A DNA stretch of 64,000 nucleotides from contig DATNFO010000041.1 of assembly GCA_035606355.1 (NCBI GenBank), positions 62,001 through 126,000 of the forward strand. The letters run 5' to 3'. The notes under the pieces were generated by a model. It was not told where the DNA came from. It ran no database searches and saw only the letters and a program-made list of their open reading frames with translations. This document shows positions 51,332 through 59,780 of the stretch, piece by piece; positions within the stretch are counted from its first letter, which is position 1, and every line of letters begins with the position of its first letter. Origin of the DNA: Sulfopaludibacter sp035606355. Lineage in GTDB: Bacteria > Acidobacteriota > Terriglobia > Bryobacterales > Bryobacteraceae. The translations under genes were made by a program, and so were the position numbers.

Positions 51332-52364
51332 CGCAGGCTCCCATCGCGGCCCGCAGAAACCACGGCGCGATGCGTGGGGCATCGTATTCGCGGACCCGCT
51401 CCAGTCCCACTCGCCCATGTTCCGCCCGCGCGTCCTCGCGCCTGTACAGTTCCTCGATCCCCGCTGCGATTGCCCCCGCGCTCTCCGCCTCCACCAGCGT
51501 GGCATGCGGAACCACCTCCGGAATCGCGCCCGCGCGCGCCGCCACAATCGCCTTGCCGGCGGCCATTGCCTCCAGCAGCACGATCCCGAAGCCCTCCTGT
51601 ACGCTGCCCGTGCAAAAAACGTGCGCGCGATTGTACTCGCGCGCCAGGTCCGCGCGCGACACGTCGCCCAGCCAGGTCACCGTATCCCGCAGCCGCAAGG
51701 CCTCCGCCAAAGCGCGCCACTGTTCATTGCACGGACCGTTTCCCACAATCCGCACCTCTAGCCCCGGAATGCGTTCCCGCAATTCCGCCGCTGCGCGCAG
51801 CAGCAGATCCACGCGCTTGCGCCTGTAAAAGCGTCCCACCGAGAGCACCGTGAACCGTTCGCTCGCGGCTGGATGCTCCGCCAGCAGCTTCTGCCACTCG
51901 CCGAGTTCGATCAGCTCCGGCACAATCGCGGGAGTCTCCCGCAGTCCGTAAAACTCCTGCGCCCGCTCCGCCGAATACCGGCTGGTCACGATCACGCGCT
52001 CCGCGCGATGCACATGCTGCCGCTCCCGCCGCGCCTGCATCGCCATCGTGAACCGCGTCGCGCCGCGCTCAAACCGCACCTCGTCGGCGATCACGCCCTT
52101 CAGCGCCGCCACGTGCCGCTCGCCCGCGATCAGGTAGCCGTCCAGATCGAATCCAATCGTGAGATCGCAGTCCGCCGACGCACGCAGTCCACGATTGAAC
52201 AGGATGCGTTGAGCCGTAAAGCTGCGCAGCCGCCGCTGCGGCGTCTCGATGTCCACTGCGTGACCCTGGGCCTCGAGCGCGCGCGCCAGCACTTGAATGC
52301 CGACGAAAGTGCCGCTACCCCGCAGCACATCCAGCGGAGTAGATGTTAGGAAGCGTATGCGCAA
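51312..52364 (-). CDS. GT4-family glycosyltransferase
   Basis: A ~350-residue GT-B glycosyltransferase. I take TTG 52364 as start (LRIRFLTSTPLDVLRGSGTF), close to the divergent queC; a farther ATG at 52448 would lie inside queC. N-terminal domain: GSGTFVGIQVLARALEAQGH. C-terminal domain: TVLSVGRFYRRKRVDLLLRA (linker plus Lys), LEVRIVGNGP, and GSVQEGFGIVLLEAMAAGKA, the EGFG...LLEA motif of GT4. Acceptor and donor unknown. It overlaps the anti-sigma-like gene tail by 20 bases, convergent. Confidence 0.9.
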   Translation of the reverse strand: MRIRFLTSTPLDVLRGSGTFVGIQVLARALEAQGHAVDIETPQRRLRSFTAQRILFNRGLRASADCDLTIGFDLDGYLIAGERHVAALKGVIADEVRFERGATRFTMAMQARRERQHVHRAERVIVTSRYSAERAQEFYGLRETPAIVPELIELGEWQKLLAEHPAASERFTVLSVGRFYRRKRVDLLLRAAAELRERIPGLEVRIVGNGPCNEQWRALAEALRLRDTVTWLGDVSRADLAREYNRAHVFCTGSVQEGFGIVLLEAMAAGKAIVAARAGAIPEVVPHATLVEAESAGAIAAGIEELYRREDARAEHGRVGLERVREYDAPRIAPWFLRAAMGACATGRSA

Positions 52365-52392
52365 CTCTTTTATGATAACGAAAGGACACCAT

Positions 52393-53073
52393 TTGCAGCC
52401 ACAACCCAAAGCAGTCTGCCTTCTGAGCGGCGGCCTGGATTCTTCCACGTGCCTCGCTATCGCGCGCCGCCGCGGCTTCGAGTGCTACGCCCTTTCCTTC
52501 GATTACGGCCAGCGCCACAAATTTGAGCTCGCAGCGGCCGCGCGCATCGCGGCGCATTTCGGAGCGGCGCGCCACATCGTCGCCAGCATCGGGCTCGACG
52601 CATTTGGCGGCTCCGCCCTCACCGCGGATATCGCCGTGCCGAAAGGCCGCGACGCCGCGGAGATGGGCAGCGGCATTCCCATCACCTACGTGCCCGCGCG
52701 CAACACCATCTTCCTTTCCTTCGCGCTCGCCTGGGCCGAAGTGCTGGAAAGCTCACACATCTTCATTGGAGTGAACGCCCTCGATTATTCCGGCTATCCC
52801 GATTGCCGCCCTGAATACCTGGAAGCGTTCGAACGCATGGCGACCCTGGCCACCAAGACCGGCGTGGAAGGCCGCACCGCGCTGCGCATTGAAGCGCCGC
52901 TGCTGCGCATGAGCAAAGCCGAAATCGTGCGCTCCGCCGCCGCGCTCGGCGTACCCTTCGACCTGACCCACAGTTGCTACGATCCCGGCCCGGCAGGCGA
53001 GCCCTGCGGCGCCTGTGACGCGTGTGTGCTCCGGCGCAAAGGATTCGAAGAGGCGGGAATTGCGGATCGCTGA
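52393..53073 (+). CDS. queC: 7-cyano-7-deazaguanine synthase
   Basis: A 226-residue enzyme converting 7-carboxy-7-deazaguanine to preQ0 with ammonia and ATP, in queuosine synthesis. TTG 52393 is preferred: AAAGGA lies 6 bases before it, and it avoids overlap with the divergent gene. The P-loop is LLSGGLDSSTC, and the zinc-binding Cys cluster is CGACDACVLRRKGF with a Cys before it (SCYDPG). NALDYSGYPDCRPEYLEAFE is a strong family match. Its end overlaps queE by 14 bases. Confidence 0.95.
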   Translation: MQPQPKAVCLLSGGLDSSTCLAIARRRGFECYALSFDYGQRHKFELAAAARIAAHFGAARHIVASIGLDAFGGSALTADIAVPKGRDAAEMGSGIPITYVPARNTIFLSFALAWAEVLESSHIFIGVNALDYSGYPDCRPEYLEAFERMATLATKTGVEGRTALRIEAPLLRMSKAEIVRSAAALGVPFDLTHSCYDPGPAGEPCGACDACVLRRKGFEEAGIADR

Positions 53074-53731
53074 GCTCTTTTATTCGCTTCAGGGGGAAGG
53101 CACCCTAGTCGGCGTGCCCAGCGTCTTCGTGCGCACCAGCGGCTGCAATCTGCGCTGCTCCTGGTGCGACACTCCGTACACCTCCTGGCAGCCCGAGGGC
53201 ACGGAGTTCGCCGTCGGCGACATCGTGCGCGAAGTCGAAGCCTACCCGGCCCGCCACGTCGTGGTGACCGGAGGGGAGCCGATGATCGCGCCTGAGATCG
53301 TGCCGCTCACCGAACGCCTCCGCGACGCCGGCTTCCACATCACGATCGAAACCGCGGGCACGGTCTTCGAACCCGTGGCATGCCACCTGATGAGCATCAG
53401 CCCCAAGCTCGCCAACTCCACGCCCGAAGGCCGTTTCGCAGGTCCTCACGAGCGCCGCCGACTCCAGCCCGAAATCCTCCGGCAACTGATGGCGCGCTAC
53501 GACTATCAACTCAAGTTCGTGGTCGCCGCCCCCGAAGATCTGGCCGAAATCCGCCTGCTGCTGGAGACGCTAGATGCCTCCCGCACTCGAGTAATCCTGA
53601 TGCCCGAAGGAACGGACCCGGCAATCCTCAGGGATCGAGCCCAGTGGTTAGCGGAGATCTGCAAAGAAGAAAACTTCCGCTTCAGTCCCAGGCTGCACGT
53701 GGACCTGTGGGGTAGCCGGAGAGGCGTGTAA
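53060..53731 (+). CDS. queE: 7-carboxy-7-deazaguanine synthase
   Basis: A 223-residue radical SAM enzyme turning CPH4 into 7-carboxy-7-deazaguanine, just before QueC in the pathway. TTG 53060 has GAGG 6 bases upstream. Family features: YSLQGEGTLVGVPSVFVRTS, the cluster motif CNLRCSWC (CxxxCxxC) and VVVTGGEPMIAPEIV. The 3' ~200 bases are repeated in tandem downstream (separate entries). The gene itself is intact, ending with the usual DLWGSRRGV. Confidence 0.95.
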   Translation: MRIAELFYSLQGEGTLVGVPSVFVRTSGCNLRCSWCDTPYTSWQPEGTEFAVGDIVREVEAYPARHVVVTGGEPMIAPEIVPLTERLRDAGFHITIETAGTVFEPVACHLMSISPKLANSTPEGRFAGPHERRRLQPEILRQLMARYDYQLKFVVAAPEDLAEIRLLLETLDASRTRVILMPEGTDPAILRDRAQWLAEICKEENFRFSPRLHVDLWGSRRGV

Positions 53732-54025
53732 GTCCGCACCAACGACGTTCATGAAACACTGAACCGTCTTCTCTGTGCCCCGAAGATCTGGCCGAAATCC
53801 GCCTGCTGCTGGAGACGCTAGATGCCGCCCGCAGTCGAGTAATCCTGATGCCCGAAGGAACAGACCCGGCAATCCTCAGAGATCGAGCCCAGTGGTTAGC
53901 GGAGATCTGCAAAGAAGAAAACTTCCGCTTCAGCCCCAGGCTGCACGTGGACCTGTGGGGTAGCCGGAGAGGCGTGTAAGTGCGCACCAACGACGTTCAT
54001 GAAACAATGAAGCGTCTTCTCTGTG
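53530..54025 (+). repeat. 248-bp tandem duplication of the queE 3' end
   Basis: Bases 53530-53777 and 53778-54025 are the same 248-bp unit with about 8 substitutions by eye (roughly 97 % identity). The unit begins CCCCGAAGATCTGGCC inside queE, runs past its stop and ends CTTCTCTGTG. The junction shares a short CCC/CTGTGCCC microhomology. Both copies keep the reading frame of the tail, so the duplication looks recent. Confidence 0.93.
53779..53979 (+). pseudogene. queE C-terminal fragment (duplicate)
   Basis: A 66-codon remnant encoding the end of QueE (PEDLAEIRLLLETLDAARSR ... DLWGSRRGV) plus stop. It lacks the radical SAM part and a plausible in-frame start. It arose by the 248-bp tandem duplication and is probably untranslated. 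After it, up to 54082, nothing coding is seen. Confidence 0.85.
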
Positions 54026-54082
54026 CCCTCTAGGGCGTCCTCTGTGCCTCAGTGGTGAATCTGCGATGCCGCAAGCCCTGAA

Positions 54083-54736
54083 TTAAGCCGCCGCCTTAAA
54101 CCGCCGCCGGGCCTTCACCAGCTCCACAAACGTCGGCATCAAAGACAGCAGAATAATCGCCAGAATCACCTTATCGAAGTTCGTTTTCACGAACGAAATG
54201 CCGCCCAGCTTATACCCCAGCATCGTCATGAAGAAAACCCAGCCGATGCCCCCGCACAAACTAAACGGCAGAAACCGCAAGTACGGCATCTGCGCCACTC
54301 CCGCGACAAACGCCGCGAACGTGCGCACAATCGGCACAAACCGGGCATACACCAGCGTCTTCCCGCCGTACCGCTCGTAAAACGCCTTCGTCCGGGTGAC
54401 GTATTCCTGCTTAAACAGCAGCGAATCCTTCCGCGTAAAAATCCGCGGACCCGTGCCCCGCCCCAGCCAATATCCCGTCGTGTCCCCGAGAATCGCCGCG
54501 GACATCAGAATCATGTTCACGGTCACGATATCAATCGCGCCCAGTCCGCTCACCACGCCCAGCGTGAACAGAAACGAATCTCCCGGCAGGAAAAATCCCA
54601 CCAGCAGTCCCGTCTCCGCATACACCACGCCAAACATGGCCGCATACCCAGCCCATCCCGCGAGCAGAGTACGCAGCAGTTCGGTGAGCCGGTCCGGGTT
54701 CGTCAGCGACCGGTAAAGATCCAGCAGATTGTGCAT
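54083..54736 (-). CDS. DedA-family membrane protein
   Basis: A 217-residue protein with about five hydrophobic segments. Family signatures: YAETGLLVGFFLPGDSFLFT near the N-terminus, GDTTGYWLGRGTGPRIF, then TLVYARFVPIVRTFAAFVAG with the conserved R-F-x-P-x-x-R-T-F motif, and GGIGWVFFMTMLGYKLG. DedA proteins are implicated in membrane homeostasis and lipid flipping. Its ATG overlaps the stop of the PpiD-like gene (TAATG), so they are coupled, which suits a shared role at the envelope. Confidence 0.93.
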   Translation of the reverse strand: MHNLLDLYRSLTNPDRLTELLRTLLAGWAGYAAMFGVVYAETGLLVGFFLPGDSFLFTLGVVSGLGAIDIVTVNMILMSAAILGDTTGYWLGRGTGPRIFTRKDSLLFKQEYVTRTKAFYERYGGKTLVYARFVPIVRTFAAFVAGVAQMPYLRFLPFSLCGGIGWVFFMTMLGYKLGGISFVKTNFDKVILAIILLSLMPTFVELVKARRRFKAAA

Positions 54737-56673
54737 TAGCCGGCGGTCCGGTAGTTGGCGATGATCCGCTGAATCACATCCTCATGGATCTTGATCTTGC
54801 CTTCGGCGATCAGGCGGTCGCGCAGCCCCACTTCGAAGAGTTGATTCCGATCTCGCGCCTTCTGGCTCTTGATTTCGTCGCGGATGCTCGCCCGTTGCTC
54901 GTCCAGCTTCGACATGTCGGCCGGGGTTTTCGATACCACCTGCGCCACCACGTTCGAATCCGGCAGGCTGATCGGCCCGTCCACGGTACCCGGGGCCTCG
55001 GCGAACGCTTGCGTGAAGTAACTCGCCGCTCCCAGACCTTCCACCGTGCCGGTGCGCGTGAAGTCGTTGGTCGTCTTCACTTCCAGGCCCATGCTCTTAG
55101 CCGCCTTTTCCAGGTCGCCCATGCTCTTGGCCTTGGCTGCCAGTTCGGCCGCTTTGTCCTGTGCTGCCTTCTTGCTCTTCGCGTCGACAATCAGATCGCG
55201 GATCGTGTTCTGCACCTCGTCGAAGGTCGCCGGACGCGGCGCAATCACGTCCGTGCAAACCGCCAGCGCCAGCTTGTTGCCGGGCAGTGCCACCGGCTGC
55301 GAAACGTCGTTCTTCTTCAGTCCCGCAGTGGAATTATCGAAGTCCGCGTTCGTGCCGATCTCCGGCACCGGCTTGCCCTGCTCCACGTTGTCCGCGCGCA
55401 CCAGTTGCATGTTGTACTTGGCCGCTACCGCCTCGGGATGCGTGGGGTCCTTCTGCAGCGCGTCCTGAGCCTTATCGGAGATCTCCTGCATCAGCGCGCT
55501 CACCTTCTGGCTCTTCACCTGCGCGGCGAGCTGCGGCTTCACTTCGTCGAACGTCTGCAAATGCGCCGGCTCGCGCTTGGTCACCTGCACGATGTGGTAG
55601 CCGAATGAGCTCTTGACCAGATCGATATCGCCCACCTTCTGGTTGAACGATGCGTCTTCGAATTCCTTCACCATCTGCCCGCGCTGCACCCAGCCGAGGT
55701 CGCCGCCCTTTGCCGCCGAACCGGGGTCTTCCGAATACTGTTTCGCCAGGTCCGCGAAATTGGCGCCGTTCTTGGCTCTGAGCTGCTTGAGCAGGTCTTC
55801 CGCCTGCGCTTTGATCTTGGCGTCGTCGCTCGCCGGCTTGCCCTGTGTCTTGATCAGGATATGCCGCACTTCCGCGCGCTCCGGAACCTGGAACTGCTGC
55901 CGGTTCTGGTTGTAGATCGCCTGCAGTTCTGCGTCGCTCGGGTTCACCGTATCGGCGATCTTCGCCTGGTCCGCTATCAGGATCACCAGGTTCCGCCGCT
56001 CCGGAACGTTGTACTGCGCGTGGTTCGTTGTGAAGTACTGCTGCAGTTCCGCCGTGGTCGGTTGAATCGCCTTGCGGAACTGGTCGGGCGAGATTTTGAC
56101 GTACTTGATCTTGAGCTTCTCGTTGCGCGCGCGGAATGTGGTTTCGATTTCCGCGGGAGTCACGATCGTGCCTTCCATCGCCACATCGCGCAGTCGCGAG
56201 ATCAGAATCTGGCGCTTGAGATCGTCCTCAAACTGCGCGATCGTCATGTCCTGCTGGGCCAGCATTCCGGCGTAAACGTCCTTACCCACGAATTTCCCAT
56301 CGGGGAAGAGGTTCGGGATCATCTGCCGGATGGCCTGCGCCACGTCCTGGTCCGTGACCACGAATCCCAGCCGCGTGGCTTCGTAGGCCAGCGCGCGGTC
56401 GTCAATCATCTGCTGCACCATCTGCGGAATGAAGTTCGGCAGCACTTCGGCCGGGAACTGCTTCTGCCGCATGGTCTTCTGAATCAGGCTCTGCACTTCC
56501 TGCTGGCTGATGGCGTCGCCGCCAACCACCGCCACGGTGTTGTCACCCGGACCGGAACCGCCGCTGTTATAGCTCGGCACCAGGTACGTGAGCATGGAAA
56601 GCGCCACCAATACCAGCAGCGCGCCTAAGAGAAGGCGCACCGATTTTTCACGGCTGCGAAACAGATCAAACAT
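54736..56673 (-). CDS. PpiD/SurA-type membrane-anchored peptidyl-prolyl isomerase
   Basis: A 645-residue chaperone. The N-terminus has a cytoplasmic stub and a helix (about residues 14-32, LLLGALLVLVALSMLTYL). A SurA_N-like domain follows (SQQEVQSLIQKTMRQKQFPA), then a parvulin domain (EVRHILIKTQGKPASDDAKI ... GGDLGWVQRGQMVKEFEDA, FGYHIVQVTKREPAH). The second half resembles PpiD's C-terminal region. It assists folding of exported proteins at the inner membrane. It is the first gene of a two-gene unit with dedA. Confidence 0.92.
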   Translation of the reverse strand: MFDLFRSREKSVRLLLGALLVLVALSMLTYLVPSYNSGGSGPGDNTVAVVGGDAISQQEVQSLIQKTMRQKQFPAEVLPNFIPQMVQQMIDDRALAYEATRLGFVVTDQDVAQAIRQMIPNLFPDGKFVGKDVYAGMLAQQDMTIAQFEDDLKRQILISRLRDVAMEGTIVTPAEIETTFRARNEKLKIKYVKISPDQFRKAIQPTTAELQQYFTTNHAQYNVPERRNLVILIADQAKIADTVNPSDAELQAIYNQNRQQFQVPERAEVRHILIKTQGKPASDDAKIKAQAEDLLKQLRAKNGANFADLAKQYSEDPGSAAKGGDLGWVQRGQMVKEFEDASFNQKVGDIDLVKSSFGYHIVQVTKREPAHLQTFDEVKPQLAAQVKSQKVSALMQEISDKAQDALQKDPTHPEAVAAKYNMQLVRADNVEQGKPVPEIGTNADFDNSTAGLKKNDVSQPVALPGNKLALAVCTDVIAPRPATFDEVQNTIRDLIVDAKSKKAAQDKAAELAAKAKSMGDLEKAAKSMGLEVKTTNDFTRTGTVEGLGAASYFTQAFAEAPGTVDGPISLPDSNVVAQVVSKTPADMSKLDEQRASIRDEIKSQKARDRNQLFEVGLRDRLIAEGKIKIHEDVIQRIIANYRTAG

Positions 56674-56755
56674 TGCTTGAGAGAACTCCTGTCGTCACAA
56701 AAAGAGGAAATTACAGTATAGCGAATGCGGAGGCGGCTGTTTTATAGTCGTCGAA

Positions 56756-57700
56756 GTGCCGCCGCCCACCGCTCTTCTCTCCGACCCCCTCTTCCGCGAA
56801 CACCTGCAAGGCCGCCAGCATCCCGAACGGCCCGAGCGCTATGACGCAGTCATGAGTGCGCTCGATGCCGCCGGTTTCACCCGAACCCTGCCGCGCATCG
56901 AAACCCGCGACGCCACCGAAGACGATCTGCTGCTGTGCCACACCCCCGCGTACCTCGCCATCGCCCGCAGCGACGTGGAGCGAGGCCTGCCGTACCTCAG
57001 CACCGGCGATACGGACATCACTCCGAACTCCTGGGCCGTTGCCGCGCGCGCCGCCGGCAGTGTGCTCAACGCCGTCGATGCCGTGATGGACGGCCGCGCC
57101 CGCAACGCCTTTTGTGTGGTGCGCCCGCCGGGCCATCACGCCAACGCCTCGCGCGGCATGGGGTTTTGCCTGTTCAATAATGTGGCGCTCGCCGCCCGGC
57201 ACGCCCAGCGCAAACACGGCGCCGGCCGCGTCCTCATCGTTGATTGGGACGTGCACCACGGCAACGGCACCCAGGATATTTTCTACCGCGACCCCAACGT
57301 CTTCTTCTTCAGCACGCACCAGTGGCCGCTATATCCGGGAACCGGCCGGGCCAATGAACGAGGCGACGGCCCCGGCGAAGACACCACCATGAACTTTCCG
57401 TTTCCGGCGGGCTCCGGCCGCAAGGAGATTCTCGGTGCCGTCCAAACCTTCCTCACCCCAGCGATGCAGCGGTTCAAACCCGACCTGGTGCTGATCTCCG
57501 CGGGCTTCGATTCGCGCGAAGGAGATCTGCTCGGCCGCTTCACCCTCACCGACCAGGACTTCAGCGACCTCACCAAAGCGGTGATGGAAATAGCCGATGC
57601 CACCGCCAAGGGCCGAGTGGTCTCCCTGTTAGAAGGAGGCTACTCGCTCGAAGGCCTGGCCACCGCGTCCGTAGCCCACGTAGCAGCGCTGTCGGCCTAA
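56756..57700 (+). CDS. histone deacetylase family (HDAC/AcuC/AphA) hydrolase
   Basis: A 314-residue zinc amidohydrolase starting at GTG 56756. Active-site features: VRPPGHHANASRGMGFCLFN (His dyad), VLIVDWDVHHGNGTQDIFY (Asp and His metal ligands) and the second Asp of SAGFDSREGDLLG, with YSLEGLA near the end. It removes acetyl groups from lysines, polyamines or acetoin-related metabolites. No neighbour hints at the substrate. It is divergent from the PpiD-like gene. Confidence 0.93.
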   Translation: MPPPTALLSDPLFREHLQGRQHPERPERYDAVMSALDAAGFTRTLPRIETRDATEDDLLLCHTPAYLAIARSDVERGLPYLSTGDTDITPNSWAVAARAAGSVLNAVDAVMDGRARNAFCVVRPPGHHANASRGMGFCLFNNVALAARHAQRKHGAGRVLIVDWDVHHGNGTQDIFYRDPNVFFFSTHQWPLYPGTGRANERGDGPGEDTTMNFPFPAGSGRKEILGAVQTFLTPAMQRFKPDLVLISAGFDSREGDLLGRFTLTDQDFSDLTKAVMEIADATAKGRVVSLLEGGYSLEGLATASVAHVAALSA

Positions 57701-57710
57701 TCGTCCCGAG

Positions 57711-57985
57711 CATCGTTTACCGCTCCCTTACGGGGCTGTGAAAAAATCGAGTTGCTTTTTCGCCGACTTCAAAACGCCCTCGAATCGTCGGCACCTGGCC
57801 GTATGTAGTTGATGCTGCTAACGGAGCCGCGACCGTGAGGAAGCGGTAAAAGGTGCATCGAAAGGCGAATGAATCGCGACGAGAACAGCAGCCGGATTTT
57901 TTCACAACCGAGGAAGCGGTAAAAGGTGCATCGAAAAGCGGATCGAGTGCGACGAGAACGACAGCCGGATTCTTTCACAACCCCG
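57711..57985 (+). repeat. dispersed palindromic repeat, copy B (non-coding 57701-58056)
   Basis: The ~355 bases between two genes hold one forward unit (from 57718, CGCTCCCTTACGGGGCTGTG), a hairpin centre whose left arm has decayed (GATGCTGCTAACGGAGCC kept), then two tandem inverted units (57836-57909 and 57910-57985), each GAGGAAGCGGTAAAAGGTGC...TTTCACAACC. It is homologous to copy A. The remaining bases to 58056 hold the start region of the amidohydrolase. No gene supported. Confidence 0.85.
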
Positions 57986-58056
57986 TGAGACAGCGTTAAA
58001 CGGAGCATCGAGAGACGCGACTCCACAAAGCCCCGCTCGTGATATCCTGACCCACC

Positions 58057-59730
58057 ATGAGACAAGCCCTCGCGCTTCTCCTCCTCCTCGCCATCCCCGC
58101 CCTCACCCAGCAGACCTACGACGTCATCCTCTCCCACGGGAAAATCATCGACGGAACTGGCAACCAGTGGTTCTTCGGCGACCTCGCCATCTCCGGCGAC
58201 CGCATCGTCCGCATCACCGGAGCCGGACTCCTGGATAACGCCCCCGCCAAACAGCGCATCGACGTACACGGCCTTGTCGTCGCCCCCGGCTTCGTCGATA
58301 TTCAGGGCACCCTCGGAGGCCCGTCCATCAGCAAGATCACGCAAGGCGTCACCACAGAGATCGCCGGCGAAGGTTGGACCGCCGCCCCCTCTAACGATCT
58401 CACCCGCGCAGGCACTACCGGCACCGGTCGCCGCGGAACCGAAGAAAACTTCGATGGTCCGCACGGTTTTGACGCCATGCTGCGCGCCGCCGAAAAACGC
58501 GGGTCCGCCGTCAATTTCGGTTCCTACGTCGGCGCCACTACCGTCCGCCAGTACGTCAAAGGCATGGCATCCGGCAAAGCGACGCCGGAGGAGATCCAGA
58601 AGATGCAGGAACTCGTCGAGCTCGCTATGGAAGATGGTGCGTTCGGTATCGGCTCCGCGCTCATCTACCCGCCCGCCACCTACGTCGGCACGGACGAGCT
58701 CGCCGAGATCGCCAAGCCCGCCGGCAAATACCGCGGCATCTACATCTCGCACATCCGCTCCGAAGCCGACCAGTTGCTAGAGGCCATCGACGAAGCCATC
58801 GAGATCGGCCGCAAGGCCGGCACGCCGGTCGAAATCTACCACCTCAAAGCCGCGGGCAAGCGCAATTGGGACAAGGAAATGGCGGCCATTCGCAAAATCG
58901 ATGACGCGCGCAAGGCTGGCCAGGACGTCAGCGCCTGCATGTACCCCTACACCGCCGGGGCCACCGGACTCACCAGCGTGTTGCCGCCGTGGACCGCCGA
59001 AAACGGCAAGCTCTTCGACAATCTGGCAGACCCCGCAACCCGCGAACGCAACAAGCGCGAGATGGCGCAGGAAAAAACCGACTGGGAAAACATGGGCATT
59101 CTCGCCGGACCCGAAAACATCCTGATCAGCCGCCTGGCGCAGCCCGAGAATCAGAAGTACGCGGGCAAGCGGCTCAACGAAATCGCCGCCCTGATGCACA
59201 AGGATTGGCGCGACGCCGCCATGGACCTCATCCTCACCGAGCACCGCCGTGTCGAGACCACATACTTCCTCATGAGCGAGGACAACGTCCAGCTACAACT
59301 CCGCCAACCCTGGATCAAGTTCGGAATCGATGGCCCCGGTGTCGATCCGGAGCAGATGAAGGGCGCGCTCACCCATCCGCGCGTCTACGGCACGTTTCCG
59401 CGAGTGCTCGGGCTCTACGTCCGCGAGCAGCACCTGATGCCGCTCGAAGACGCCGTCCGAAAAATGACCTCGGCCGCCACCCGCCGCCTGGGAATCCGCG
59501 ACCGCGGCATCCTGCAGGAAAGCTTCTACGCCGACATCACAGTCTTCAACCCCGACACCATCATCGACCACGCCACGTTCGAAAACCCCAACCAGCTCTC
59601 AACCGGAGTCGAGCAAGTCTTCGTCAACGGAATCGCAGTCGTAAAGGACGGAAAACCAACCGGAGAAAAACCCGGAAAACCCCTCCGAGGCCCCGGGTGG
59701 GTACCGGCCTCCAGGCCGGTACGTAACTGA
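58057..59730 (+). CDS. N-acyl-D-amino-acid deacylase-like amidohydrolase with altered metal site
   Basis: A 557-residue exported protein (signal peptide ~residues 1-18, LLLLLAIPALTQQ). The fold is D-aminoacylase-like: DVILSHGKIIDGTGNQWFFG, KITQGVTTEIAGEGWTAAP, the metal-His segments YISHIRSEADQLLEAIDEA and VEIYHLKAAG, FGIDGPGVDP and the end LRGPGWV. However, the canonical HxH after the first strand (GFIDxHxH) reads PGFVDIQGTLG, and the bridging Cys is absent. The protein may bind one metal or none. The extreme C-terminus is encoded by a palindromic repeat (59701-59722). Confidence 0.8.
   Translation: MRQALALLLLLAIPALTQQTYDVILSHGKIIDGTGNQWFFGDLAISGDRIVRITGAGLLDNAPAKQRIDVHGLVVAPGFVDIQGTLGGPSISKITQGVTTEIAGEGWTAAPSNDLTRAGTTGTGRRGTEENFDGPHGFDAMLRAAEKRGSAVNFGSYVGATTVRQYVKGMASGKATPEEIQKMQELVELAMEDGAFGIGSALIYPPATYVGTDELAEIAKPAGKYRGIYISHIRSEADQLLEAIDEAIEIGRKAGTPVEIYHLKAAGKRNWDKEMAAIRKIDDARKAGQDVSACMYPYTAGATGLTSVLPPWTAENGKLFDNLADPATRERNKREMAQEKTDWENMGILAGPENILISRLAQPENQKYAGKRLNEIAALMHKDWRDAAMDLILTEHRRVETTYFLMSEDNVQLQLRQPWIKFGIDGPGVDPEQMKGALTHPRVYGTFPRVLGLYVREQHLMPLEDAVRKMTSAATRRLGIRDRGILQESFYADITVFNPDTIIDHATFENPNQLSTGVEQVFVNGIAVVKDGKPTGEKPGKPLRGPGWVPASRPVRN
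59701..59722 (+). repeat. palindrome inside the 3' end of the amidohydrolase gene
   Basis: GTACCGGCCT and AGGCCGGTAC (59701-59722, 2-base loop) form a palindrome of the same type as the 13.8 kb cluster. It encodes VPASRPVR, the last residues before the stop, so a mobile-like palindrome seems to have become the C-terminus. Confidence 0.75.
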
Positions 59731-59780
59731 GCATTTCGGGCGAGCGAAGCGAGACCGCGAAATTTAAGCGACCTGAGCCA

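Noticed and set aside
53506..53990. two nearly identical minus-strand frames near queE
   Set aside because: Both are antisense shadows of the 248-bp duplication.
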